Shown: positions 1 to 7,719 of the stretch, piece after piece
Layout: each line of letters begins with the position of its first letter
Position numbering within the stretch: position 1 is the stretch's first letter
Origin: Tautonia marina
GTDB lineage: Bacteria > Planctomycetota > Planctomycetia > Isosphaerales > Isosphaeraceae
Direction of reading: 5' to 3'
Length of the DNA stretch: 64,000 nt
NCBI RefSeq assembly: GCF_009177065.1
Contig: NZ_WEZF01000014.1
Span: 62,001 to 126,000, forward strand
Translations under genes and position numbers: made by a program
The notes under the pieces: generated by a model
What the model was told of the DNA's origin: nothing
Seen by the model: the letters and a program-made list of their open reading frames with translations, nothing else
The model's database searches: none

Positions 1-593
1 AAACGAACCCGTCGCCGGATCGTCCCCCTTGCGAAACGAAGCCGATGCCCCCAGCAATCGCCCCGCGATCACCCCTGGCCGCCCCTTGATCTCCCTGCCG
101 GCCGCCTCCCCTCGGGAGAACCGCCGCGCCCGACGCGCTCGGGCCGCCGCCGCGCGACGGTCGTGAGGTCCGTCGATTCGTCCCTCCGTCGTATCGTTTC
201 CACCCTCAACGGATGCGTTGTGGGTGGCCCCGGTTGCTCGCCAACCGGGGTCGCGGAGCGACGAGAGGTCTCAGTGCGGCCTTCCGTTGCCTCTTTCGGC
301 TGCGCCGCCCCGGTTGGCGAGCAACCGGGACCACCCAAGACAAGGAGCGGCGCATCAGTTGAGGTTGGAAGCCGTACTCCTGCGGCAACGTCTTCGCGGT
401 TGCGACGAATCCTCTCTGGGAAGGGGGGATCGGATCGGCCCCGTTCGCCTGTGCCTTCGTCGTGTCCGCTTCATTCTTCGCCAACGGACGAGGGATTCAT
501 TGCGTGATTCTTGCAATCACGTTCAGGGCTGTGTATACGTCTGGAGCGGCTCACGTCACCGTCCCATCCAGGCCCGATTCGGGAGTCTCCGAG
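1..593. other. Intergenic region with repeats, no gene
   Basis: No reading frame here looks like a protein; the long frames are arginine/proline-rich readings of GC-rich DNA. It holds two short GAACGAAAC-type motifs at 1-43 (same family as the array at 48580-48905) and a 115-bp hairpin repeat at 222-336. The rest, up to the start of the YIP1-like gene at 594, shows nothing else I can name. Confidence 0.6.
222..336. repeat. 115-bp inverted-terminal hairpin repeat, copy 1
   Basis: The ends are 29-bp inverted repeats with one mismatch (GGGTGGCCCCGG... at the left, ...CCGGGACCACCC at the right). Each arm contains its own small palindrome (CCGGTTG/CAACCGG). A clearly homologous 116-bp copy lies at 49474-49589, sharing both arms and central words such as TCGC(G/A)(G/A)AGCGACGAGAGGTC and GGCTGCGCC. 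No transposase is encoded, so it is a non-autonomous intergenic repeat of REP or MITE type. Its function is unknown. Confidence 0.85.
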
Positions 594-1352
594 ATGGCCA
601 GTTACGACGAAGATGAGGATCTGCAGAACCCCTATCGTGCGCCGATCGGGCGGCATGACGAGATCCGCACCCCTCAGGAGGTGCCGGGGCTCGGGCCCGA
701 CCCGAATCCGTGGAAGACCATCTGGCGACGCCCTCGGGCGACCATTCGCTACCTCGTCGCGACCGACCCGACCCGCAACGTCATGCTCCTGGCGGCGCTC
801 AGTGGCATCAACAGTTCGCTGAGCCGGGCCGTCGAGCGCAACGCCGGAGACCTGATGCCGCTGGTCGCCATCCTCGGCATCGCGGTGCTGCTCGGTCCGA
901 TCGGCGGCATCATCTGGCTGTACCTCGGCAGCGCCTTGCTCCGGTGGGTTTCCGGCTGGTTCGGCGGTCGGGGGGAGAGCGAACACATCCGCACGGCCAT
1001 GGCCTAGTCGCTCGTTCCCGTCCTCACGACCATGGTCTTCTGGATCCCCCAACTGATCCTCTTCCGTGGCGAGATGTTCCAGTCCGAGATGCCCCGGGTC
1101 GAGTCCAACCCGGCCCTGCTCAACACCATGGTCGCCCTCGGCGGCCTGGAAGCGCTCGCCATCCTGGTCCTGGGCATCTGGACCCTCGTCGTCTTCCTGC
1201 ACGGGCTGGGAGAGGTCGAAGGCTACTCCGCCTGGAAGGCCCTCGGCGTCTCGATCGTCGCGGTCATCGTGCTGATGCTGTTCCTCCTGGTCATCATCTT
1301 CGGCATCGTCCTGGTGGTCGGTGGGGCAATCGCCGGATTTCGAGGAGTATAA
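594..1352 (+). pseudogene. YIP1-family-like membrane protein broken by an in-frame amber codon
   Basis: Two collinear frames in the same phase, 594-1007 and 1008-1352, read as one protein of about 252 codons interrupted by TAG at 1005-1007 (codon 138). Before the stop are a charged N-terminus and two hydrophobic segments; after it the frame continues at once (SLVPVLTTMVFWIP) with three more hydrophobic segments, ending in AGFRGV. The layout fits a YIP1-like integral membrane protein. TAG differs from the Trp codon TGG by one base, and Trp would suit this membrane boundary. It is a recent nonsense mutation, a sequencing error, or two separate small proteins; I favour the first two. An internal ATG at 1032 could restart translation. 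Confidence 0.7.
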
Positions 1353-1362
1353 TCAACTTTGC

Positions 1363-1399
1363 ATTTCTTGGAATCAATGATTCCTTTTGATCAAGAAAT
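1363..1399. terminator. Nested hairpin between convergent genes
   Basis: ATTTCTTG (1363-1370) pairs with CAAGAAAT (1392-1399), and an inner GGAAT/ATTCC pair lies between them. The AT-rich stem sits 11 bases after the YIP1-like stop and between two convergent genes, so it may act as a bidirectional terminator. Confidence 0.45.
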
Positions 1400-1445
1400 C
1401 TGATTGCTCGTGTTCGAGCCGGTTCGCATCGCGTCGCGCGAGGTG

Positions 1446-1473
1446 GGAGCCGGGCCAGTGGCGGCCCGGCTCC
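1446..1473. terminator. GC-rich hairpin downstream of the hydrolase gene
   Basis: A perfect 11-bp stem, GGAGCCGGGCC (1446-1456) with GGCCCGGCTCC (1463-1473), has a 6-base loop and lies just past the minus-strand hydrolase stop. There is no U-tract, so it could be a terminator or an mRNA-stabilising 3' stem. Confidence 0.5.
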
Positions 1474-1488
1474 TTGAGACGAGCCCGA

Positions 1489-2769
1489 TCAGGAGGAGCG
1501 GCCGGGGCCGTCGGCCTCATTCGCCTCGGCCGGAGGTTGAGGGGGACGGGGGGCGGCGGCGGGCTGGGCTTCGGCCTCGGCCTCGTCGTTGAGGTTGGTC
1601 ACGCGGACGTTGGTGTAGACGACCGGGTCGAGGTTGTACCGCGGTTCCCACTCATCGGCGCGGACCTTGACGGTGGTGTCGAGGAACTCGATCAGCGGGG
1701 TGGTGGCTTCGGGGGCGAAGCGGAGGAGATTCGTGGCGGGCAATCGGGTTTCGGTCAACGTCACCCGGCTCAGGCGCTGGCGTTCGATGGTCGGTCGCAG
1801 GGCATCGGCCAGGGCCGAGCGTTCGGCGTCTCCGGCCCCGGCTTGCAGCAAGATCGGCAATCGGGGGGCGAGGGCGGTGACGGCCGGTTCAATGGGCCGA
1901 TCGTTGAGCGTTGGGCGGGGGGAGATCAGGACCATCGCGGCCAGGTCGCTCGTCCGCCCTTCGATCGAGACCGCCCCCCCCGGAGCCGTCGCCCAATGAG
2001 CCGCCAGATTGGCCCCATCTCCCAGCGCCACGACGGCGAACTTTGCCAGGTTCAGCTCGCGCCGGTTGTGCCGATCGAGCAGGAACCGGTAGGCCGCCTG
2101 CAGGTCTCCGATCCACCGCAGCAAGGGGTTGCCGACGCTTCCTCTCGACCGCGCCGGGCTCTGCCCGTGGCCGCGGAGATCGACGGCAAGCACGGCGTAG
2201 TCGAGCTGCTGCAGATGGGTGGCGATCCCCTGGTTCTCCAGATCGGCGACCGCGGCGTCGAAGTCCTGGCTCGATCGGCCGGGGCCGAGGTCGTGCACGA
2301 GCAAGACCACCGGCGCGGTCGAGCCGAGCTGCGACGGGTAGTACCGCACGGCCAGCGGAGCGCCGTCGAAGCTGGCGATCGTCAGCTCGTAGCGAAACGG
2401 CCACTGGGGGACGATCGGCATGTTCGGGTCGGCCGGCCGGGCCACGGGCGGGCGGGCCGCGTCGGCCGGCATGGCGGCCGGGCCGAGCGGGTCGGCGGCC
2501 GGCCCCGCGGCGATCTCCCCCGGCGGGTTCTCGGGAGGCAATCGCAGCCCTCCCGGCGGGGCCTCTTCCGCGTCGGCCTGGGGATTGTCGCCCTGGCCTC
2601 CCCTGATCTGAGGAACCCCTCGGGGTCGAGCGGCGGGCGGGGCCTCTTGCTCCTGGTCCTGTTTCGTGTCCTGCGCTGGCAAGGCGCCTGCGAGGGTCAG
2701 ATGCGCGACGCCGAGCAGCATGGCGATGCGGGCCATCCGTTCGATCGGGGATCGTCGATCGCTTTTCAT
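1489..2769 (-). CDS. Exported alpha/beta-hydrolase-fold protein lacking a nucleophile serine
   Basis: The frame encodes 426 residues from ATG at 2769, preceded by GGAGAG; longer upstream frames lack protein character. A hydrophobic signal peptide ends near ALPAQ, followed by a low-complexity Pro/Glu/Gly stretch to about residue 130. The hydrolase core follows: LLVHDLGPG (oxyanion-hole region), VDLRGHGQS after strand 4, and the elbow VVALGDGAN where GxSxG is expected. The serine position is occupied by Gly or Asp, so classical esterase activity is doubtful. A charged, Pro/Ala-rich C-terminus follows. The substrate is unknown; it may be a non-catalytic envelope protein. Confidence 0.75.
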   Translation of the reverse strand: MKSDRRSPIERMARIAMLLGVAHLTLAGALPAQDTKQDQEQEAPPAARPRGVPQIRGGQGDNPQADAEEAPPGGLRLPPENPPGEIAAGPAADPLGPAAMPADAARPPVARPADPNMPIVPQWPFRYELTIASFDGAPLAVRYYPSQLGSTAPVVLLVHDLGPGRSSQDFDAAVADLENQGIATHLQQLDYAVLAVDLRGHGQSPARSRGSVGNPLLRWIGDLQAAYRFLLDRHNRRELNLAKFAVVALGDGANLAAHWATAPGGAVSIEGRTSDLAAMVLISPRPTLNDRPIEPAVTALAPRLPILLQAGAGDAERSALADALRPTIERQRLSRVTLTETRLPATNLLRFAPEATTPLIEFLDTTVKVRADEWEPRYNLDPVVYTNVRVTNLNDEAEAEAQPAAAPRPPQPPAEANEADGPGRSS

Positions 2770-2985
2770 CGCGGGGTTCTCTCCTCGGTCGGGGCCTTGG
2801 CGGCGGGGCATCAGCTCAGGCAAGTCTATCGTATCGCTGATCGCCAGGCGCAATCCAGCCGAGAGCCCCGACCGATCCTCCCCTTCGGATCGGGGCGGAG
2901 CGATCGGGAAGGCCCGGCCGATCGGGTCGAGCCGACCGCCGGCCGGGCCGGTTCGATGCGCGGCAGGGCGCATCACCGTCGCCGA

Positions 2986-3357
2986 TCAGGGGCGGTGGGC
3001 ATCATGGCAGGCCTTGCAGTTGGCCGCTCCCTTGAGCAAGGCGGGAGCCTTGTCTTCCCCCTTCACCGCGGACTCGGCGGCGAGGACGAGGGCCTCGGTC
3101 TTGGCCTTCCAGCTTTCCAGGTCACCCTGGGGCGGTTCGTTCTCGGCCAGTCCCTTGTACAGGACGAGCAGGCGATCTTTTTCCTCGGCCGACGCCTCGC
3201 CACCGGCCACCTTCTTGTTCAGGCCCCCCTTCATGGCCTCCTTCATGACCTCTGAGATGGTGATCGGCTCGTCTTCGGCGACGAACCGGGCCGATCCGGT
3301 CAGGAAGGCGGTGGTGAACAGGAAGGCGCTGGCCAGCATGATCCATTTCTTCGTCAT
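2986..3357 (-). CDS. Small exported CxxCH protein (cytochrome-c-like)
   Basis: The 123-residue protein starts at ATG 3357, where MTKKW and a hydrophobic stretch form a signal peptide. The body is helical and Lys/Glu-rich (SEVMKEAMKGGLNKK). A single haem-binding motif, CKACH, lies seven residues from the end. A C-terminal CxxCH after a helical bundle recalls cytochrome c' and related one-haem proteins. It is probably a periplasmic electron carrier or sensor; the partner is not evident. The 5' neighbour on the same strand is the exported DUF6702 protein. Confidence 0.7.
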   Translation of the reverse strand: MTKKWIMLASAFLFTTAFLTGSARFVAEDEPITISEVMKEAMKGGLNKKVAGGEASAEEKDRLLVLYKGLAENEPPQGDLESWKAKTEALVLAAESAVKGEDKAPALLKGAANCKACHDAHRP

Positions 3358-3516
3358 GGAATACGGACTCCCGAGTCTTGGAACCATAAGATCGAGACAC
3401 CGTGGTCTCGCACACCGGGCCCGCGTGGCAAGACGTCGCCCGGCGGGACATACGATAATCCGAGCAAGATGTCCGGGCTATCGGGTACCGGGACGATTTC
3501 GGAAGAAGCTTCGGGG

Positions 3517-4056
3517 TCATGGTTTCCGGGGCGAGGACGAGGCGCCGGGCCGCTGGAACCGATGGGTCGGATCGTCTCGGGTAAACCGAAGCGAGACGCG
3601 ATCTCTCGCCCGGCCGAAAACCATGGTGTTGACCTGGTCGGCTTCGATCTCAAAGAGCAACCGGTTCGTAAAGCTGGCCCCCTCGGGACCGTCGGGCAAG
3701 CGGGCCTCGACATACAGCCAGGTGGTCTTGACACTCACCTCCTTGCCCACCCATGCCAGCTCGGCCGCTTCGCCGTCGGGAGGGGTGATGACCAGGCAGT
3801 CGCGGAGGTAGTCGAGGATCATCTCGTCGACCTTCTCGGTCTGCTCCAGGTTCACCCGCTCTCCTTCGCGGAGGCTGAGGGCCTGTTCCAGGTCGCCGGG
3901 GTTATAGATCCGGATCGCCATCTCCAGCGTGCCGGCCTCGGCGTTGAACTCGACCTCGGCGATCGTCACATGGAACGGATGGGCCGCGACCGATCCCGAA
4001 GCCGAGGCCGAGGCCAGCGCCATCATCACGACCATCGCCAGTGCCGGGGTGCTCAT
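3517..4056 (-). CDS. Exported DUF6702-family protein
   Basis: A 179-residue protein with an Ala/Ser-rich signal peptide ending near VAA-HPFH. The mature N-terminus HPFHVTIAEVEFN is the hallmark of the DUF6702 family (HP(x)H followed by a beta strand), and alternating strands continue to about residue 160. The C-terminus is Pro/Ser-rich and basic. The family is secreted or periplasmic with no established biochemical role; in other bacteria members often sit near metalloprotease or copper-related genes, which is not seen here. It is transcribed divergently from the GntP-type permease gene across a 337-bp gap. Confidence 0.75.
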   Translation of the reverse strand: MSTPALAMVVMMALASASASGSVAAHPFHVTIAEVEFNAEAGTLEMAIRIYNPGDLEQALSLREGERVNLEQTEKVDEMILDYLRDCLVITPPDGEAAELAWVGKEVSVKTTWLYVEARLPDGPEGASFTNRLLFEIEADQVNTMVFGRARDRVSLRFTRDDPTHRFQRPGASSSPRKP

Positions 4057-4393
4057 GGGTCAAGCTCCGCAAAACCTGGGTCCAAACACTTCCGCGTCGA
4101 TCCGCCCGCGACCAGAGATACTGTACGAGGTCGAGGGCAGAATCGCCAACCGATCCAGACGCTGGAGGTTTGCGACGAGGCAACCGGCGTGATAGTGTCG
4201 GTCCCGCATCGCCTTCCGGGCCGATCGGTTCGGGGCGTTGCGAGACGTGATCTCGGGGTCATCGAAGGCGAATCACGATCGAGCCGGCTCGGGCGGTCGG
4301 TGGGCCGAAGGGGATCAGCCCCCTCCTGGCCCAGCCACAACCTCGTCCGAATCCCATCGGCTCGGACCGAACCGGCGGAGGCACAGGGCGTCG
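4057..4393. other. Divergent intergenic region
   Basis: This 337-bp gap separates the starts of the DUF6702 gene (minus strand) and the first permease gene (plus strand), so promoters for both should lie here. I see no clear -35/-10 pair and no other feature. Confidence 0.4.
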
Positions 4394-6115
4394 ATGGAGA
4401 TTCACCCGTTGATCATTCTGGCCATCGGCATTGCGACGGTCGTGGGAATGATCCTCGTCTTGCGGCTCAATGCCTTCCTGGCCCTCATCACCGCGGCCAT
4501 CCTGGTCAGCCTGATGGCTCCGGGACCAATCGCCGAGAAGATCAGCCGGGTTGCCCTGGCCTTCGGCGCATCGGCCGGAACCATCGGCATCGTCATCGCC
4601 CTGGCGGCGATCATCGGCACCTGCCTGATGGAAAGCGGCGCGGCCGATCGGATCGTCCGCTTCTTCCTCCGCGTCCTGGGAGAGAAGCGGGCCTCGACCG
4701 CCCTGATGGGCAGCGGGTTCGTCCTGGCCGTGCCGGTCTTCTTCGACACGGTCTTCTACCTGCTCGTCCCCCTCGGCCGATCCCTCTTTCGGCGAACGGG
4801 AACGAACTATCTCAAATATGTTCTTGCCATTGCGTGCGGTGGAGCGATCACGCATACGCTCGTGCCGCCGACGCCGGGGCCGCTGTTGATGGCGGCGAAC
4901 CTGGGAATCGATCTGGGGGTGATGATCCTCATCGGCATTGCCGTGGCCCTGCCGGCGGCGATGGCCGGCCTGGCGTTCGGCGGCTGGGCCGACCGGCGCA
5001 TGCCCGTGCCCATGCGGCCGATCGGCGGGATCACCGAGCCGAAACCGCCGCGAGACGAGCTGCTGCCGCCGCTCGGTCTGGCCATCTTGCCGGTGGCTCT
5101 GCCGGTCTTGCTCATTACCCTGAACACCGTCTTGAAGACGATGGCCGATACCGAGCACGCCGCCCGGATCGTCGCCGAAGACGTGGCCGATCCCGCCGGC
5201 TTCCTCGGGCCGTTGGGGGCCGAAGACCTCCCGCCCGACTCCCCCCTGGCCTTGCTCAACACCCTCCTGACCGACGCCGAGCTAGACCGCAACACCCCCT
5301 CGGCCGAAACGATCGCCCTGGTCTTAAATGAAGCTGTCATCAATCAACGTGGAGCGGAGAAGGCCCTGAGCCCCACGAACCTTTCCCGGCTGTCCGAGGC
5401 CGAGGTGGAACGGGCCAATCGCCTGATCCTGGAGGAACTTTACCCCGAGACGGTCCTGCGACGGCACGAGTGGGAGACGCCGCTGCGGCGGGCCTCGAAC
5501 GTGGCGTCGTTGGTGGGGGACGCCAACTTTGCTCTGTTGCTCTCGGCCACGGTGAGCATGCTGCTGCTGGTCCGGCAGCAGCGGCACGGACGCGAGGAGA
5601 TCGCGAAACTGGTCGAACAATCGCTCATGAGCGCAGGTGTGATTATCTTGATCACGGCGGCGGGCGGCGCCTTCGGGGCGATGCTCCAGCAGGCTCAGAT
5701 CGGCGCGGTCCTGGAAGATGCGTTCGGCTCGGGGGATGCTCCGGATGCGGCGAAGCGATCGGGCCTGATCCTGCTGTTCGTCGGCTTCGGGGTCTCGGCG
5801 GTCCTGAAGGTGGCGCAGGGGTCGAGCACCGTGGCGATGATCACCGCCTCGGGGATCATCGCGGCCCTGATCCCGACCGGAGGCGGGGCGGTGCTCGGGT
5901 ATCACCCGGCCTATCTGGCCACGGCGATCGGCAGCGGATCGTTGATCGGTTCGTGGATGAACGACAGCGGCTTCTGGGTCTTCGCCAAGATGAGCGGGCT
6001 GACCGAGGCCGAGGCGCTCAAGAGCTGGACCCCCCTGCTCCTGGTGCTTGGCACGGTCGGCCTGATCGTCAGCCTGGTGCTGGCCGTCGTCTTGCCGCTG
6101 ACGGGCCTGGCCTGA
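4394..6115 (+). CDS. GntP-family gluconate/organic acid permease with a soluble insertion
   Basis: Starting at ATG 4394, the 573-residue product begins [12 protein letters not shown] and shows the multi-helix GntP/GntT pattern: [19 protein letters not shown], then LVPPTPGPL, and near the end the WMNDSGFW motif. These are typical of gluconate:H+ symporters in the inner membrane. About 125 mostly hydrophilic residues (near residues 245-370) are inserted in the middle and are absent from the paralogue just downstream, so the protein is longer than the usual 440-450. Forty-five bases separate it from the second permease gene, so the two are probably co-transcribed. The actual substrate (gluconate, ketogluconate or another sugar acid) cannot be read from the sequence. 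Confidence 0.85.
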   Translation: MEIHPLIILAIGIATVVGMILVLRLNAFLALITAAILVSLMAPGPIAEKISRVALAFGASAGTIGIVIALAAIIGTCLMESGAADRIVRFFLRVLGEKRASTALMGSGFVLAVPVFFDTVFYLLVPLGRSLFRRTGTNYLKYVLAIACGGAITHTLVPPTPGPLLMAANLGIDLGVMILIGIAVALPAAMAGLAFGGWADRRMPVPMRPIGGITEPKPPRDELLPPLGLAILPVALPVLLITLNTVLKTMADTEHAARIVAEDVADPAGFLGPLGAEDLPPDSPLALLNTLLTDAELDRNTPSAETIALVLNEAVINQRGAEKALSPTNLSRLSEAEVERANRLILEELYPETVLRRHEWETPLRRASNVASLVGDANFALLLSATVSMLLLVRQQRHGREEIAKLVEQSLMSAGVIILITAAGGAFGAMLQQAQIGAVLEDAFGSGDAPDAAKRSGLILLFVGFGVSAVLKVAQGSSTVAMITASGIIAALIPTGGGAVLGYHPAYLATAIGSGSLIGSWMNDSGFWVFAKMSGLTEAEALKSWTPLLLVLGTVGLIVSLVLAVVLPLTGLA

Positions 6116-6160
6116 CGTGATGGTGTCCGAGCGTCGGAGCGTCTTCGGGAGTGTCGTCTC

Positions 6161-7618
6161 ATGCACCCTGTCGCGACCCTTGGCCTGGCCATCGCCCTGG
6201 TCCTGTTCGGCATCCTGGCCCTGCGCCTGCACGCCTTCCTGGCCCTGCTGCTGGCGGCGTTCGTCGTGGCGACCTTGACGCCGGCCGAGACGCTCCGGTC
6301 GATCCCCGAGGCGAGGCTCGCCGCCGGGGACTGGACCGCCAAGCGGGCCGACGCCTTCGCCTCGTCGACCCCGGCGGCCCGCGTGGCCGAGGGGTTCGGT
6401 GACACGGCCGCGAGCATCGGCATCCTGATCGCGATGGCGGCGATCATCGGCAAGTGCCTGCTCGACAGCGGCGCCGCCGATCGCGTGGTCCGGTCGGCCG
6501 TCAACCTGGTGGGACAGGCTCGGGCCTCGCTGGCGTTCCTGGGCAGCGGGTTCGTGCTGGCGATCCCGGTCTTCTTCGACACGGTCTTTTACTTGATCAT
6601 GCCTTTGGGCAAGGCGATGTGGCTACGGAGCCGCCGCGATTACCTGCTCTATGTGCTCTCGATCGTGGCCGGGGCGACGATGGCCCACTCCCTCGTCCCG
6701 CCGACGCCGGGGCCGTTGCTCGTGGCCGGGGAACTCGGCGTGGACCTGGTGACGATGGGAGTCGCCGGCATGGTGGTTGGGTCGATCGCGGCGCTGGGAG
6801 GGTACGCCTTCGCCCGGATCTTGAATCGCCGGATGGACATCCCCTTGCGCGAGTCGGCCGACCTGTCGATCGAGGATCTCGAAGCCGTGATCCGCAAGCC
6901 TGACTCCGAGCTGCCGCCGCTCTGGCTGGCCCTGACGCCGATCGTCCTCCCTTTCCTGCTGATCGCCTCGGACGTGACGCTCAGCACGTATCTGGAGCGG
7001 CTCGACGGGGCCGAGCCGCTCGGATGGGTGGCGGCCGTGACCCCCCTGGTGCGAACGATTGGGGACAAGAACGTGGCGCTGACGATCGCCGCCGGAGTGG
7101 CCATGAGCATGCTGATCGCCCGCCCGGGGGTCGATCGGAAGTCCCTGGCCGAGGCCGTGCGGAGTGCCCTGGCCGGGGGCGGGGTGATCATCCTCATCAC
7201 CTCGTCGGGCGGTGCCTTCGGCGCGGCGATCCGGCAAGGCGGGGTCGCTCAGTCGATCGAGGCGATGGCGGGGGGCAGCTCGGCCGCCTTTGTCTTGCCG
7301 GTCGCCTTCCTGGTGACGGCCCTGGTCCGATCGGCCCAGGGATCGGCCACGGTGGCGATGATCACGGCCGTCGGCGTGCTCGCCCCCCTGGCCGAATCGG
7401 GGGCGCTCGGCTGCCACCCCGTCTACCTCGCCATGGCGATCGGCTGCGGCTCGAAGCCCGTCGCCTGGATGGCCGACAGCGGCTTCTGGGTCATCCTCCA
7501 GATGTCCGGCCTGACCGAGGCCGAAGGCCTGAAGACCGTCACGCCCATGACCGGCATCATGGGCCTCGTCGGCCTGGGGGCGACCATGCTCGGCGCCTGG
7601 CTCTGGCCGATGCTCTGA
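6161..7618 (+). CDS. GntP-family permease, second tandem copy
   Basis: This 485-residue paralogue of the preceding gene shares [30 protein letters not shown] and the C-terminal WMADSGFW signature, and has the standard family architecture without the large central insertion. It is an inner-membrane proton-coupled carboxylate/sugar-acid symporter by family. The tandem pair with a 45-bp gap suggests duplication followed by divergence in substrate or affinity. No kinase or dehydratase gene for gluconate use lies next to it. The downstream sigma-factor gene is convergent. Confidence 0.85.
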   Translation: MHPVATLGLAIALVLFGILALRLHAFLALLLAAFVVATLTPAETLRSIPEARLAAGDWTAKRADAFASSTPAARVAEGFGDTAASIGILIAMAAIIGKCLLDSGAADRVVRSAVNLVGQARASLAFLGSGFVLAIPVFFDTVFYLIMPLGKAMWLRSRRDYLLYVLSIVAGATMAHSLVPPTPGPLLVAGELGVDLVTMGVAGMVVGSIAALGGYAFARILNRRMDIPLRESADLSIEDLEAVIRKPDSELPPLWLALTPIVLPFLLIASDVTLSTYLERLDGAEPLGWVAAVTPLVRTIGDKNVALTIAAGVAMSMLIARPGVDRKSLAEAVRSALAGGGVIILITSSGGAFGAAIRQGGVAQSIEAMAGGSSAAFVLPVAFLVTALVRSAQGSATVAMITAVGVLAPLAESGALGCHPVYLAMAIGCGSKPVAWMADSGFWVILQMSGLTEAEGLKTVTPMTGIMGLVGLGATMLGAWLWPML

Positions 7619-7719
7619 GCGGGACGATCCGGGGTAGGGGCGCGGGGCTTTGGCATCCCTGGAGGTGTCGGCCCCGCCCTTCCGATTCCCAGGTCCTTGC
7701 CGATGTGAGCCGTCCGAGG

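Noticed and set aside
1387-3255. 622-codon plus-strand frame over the hydrolase and cytochrome genes
   Set aside because: Antisense shadow; the minus strand has signal peptides, ribosome sites and family motifs.
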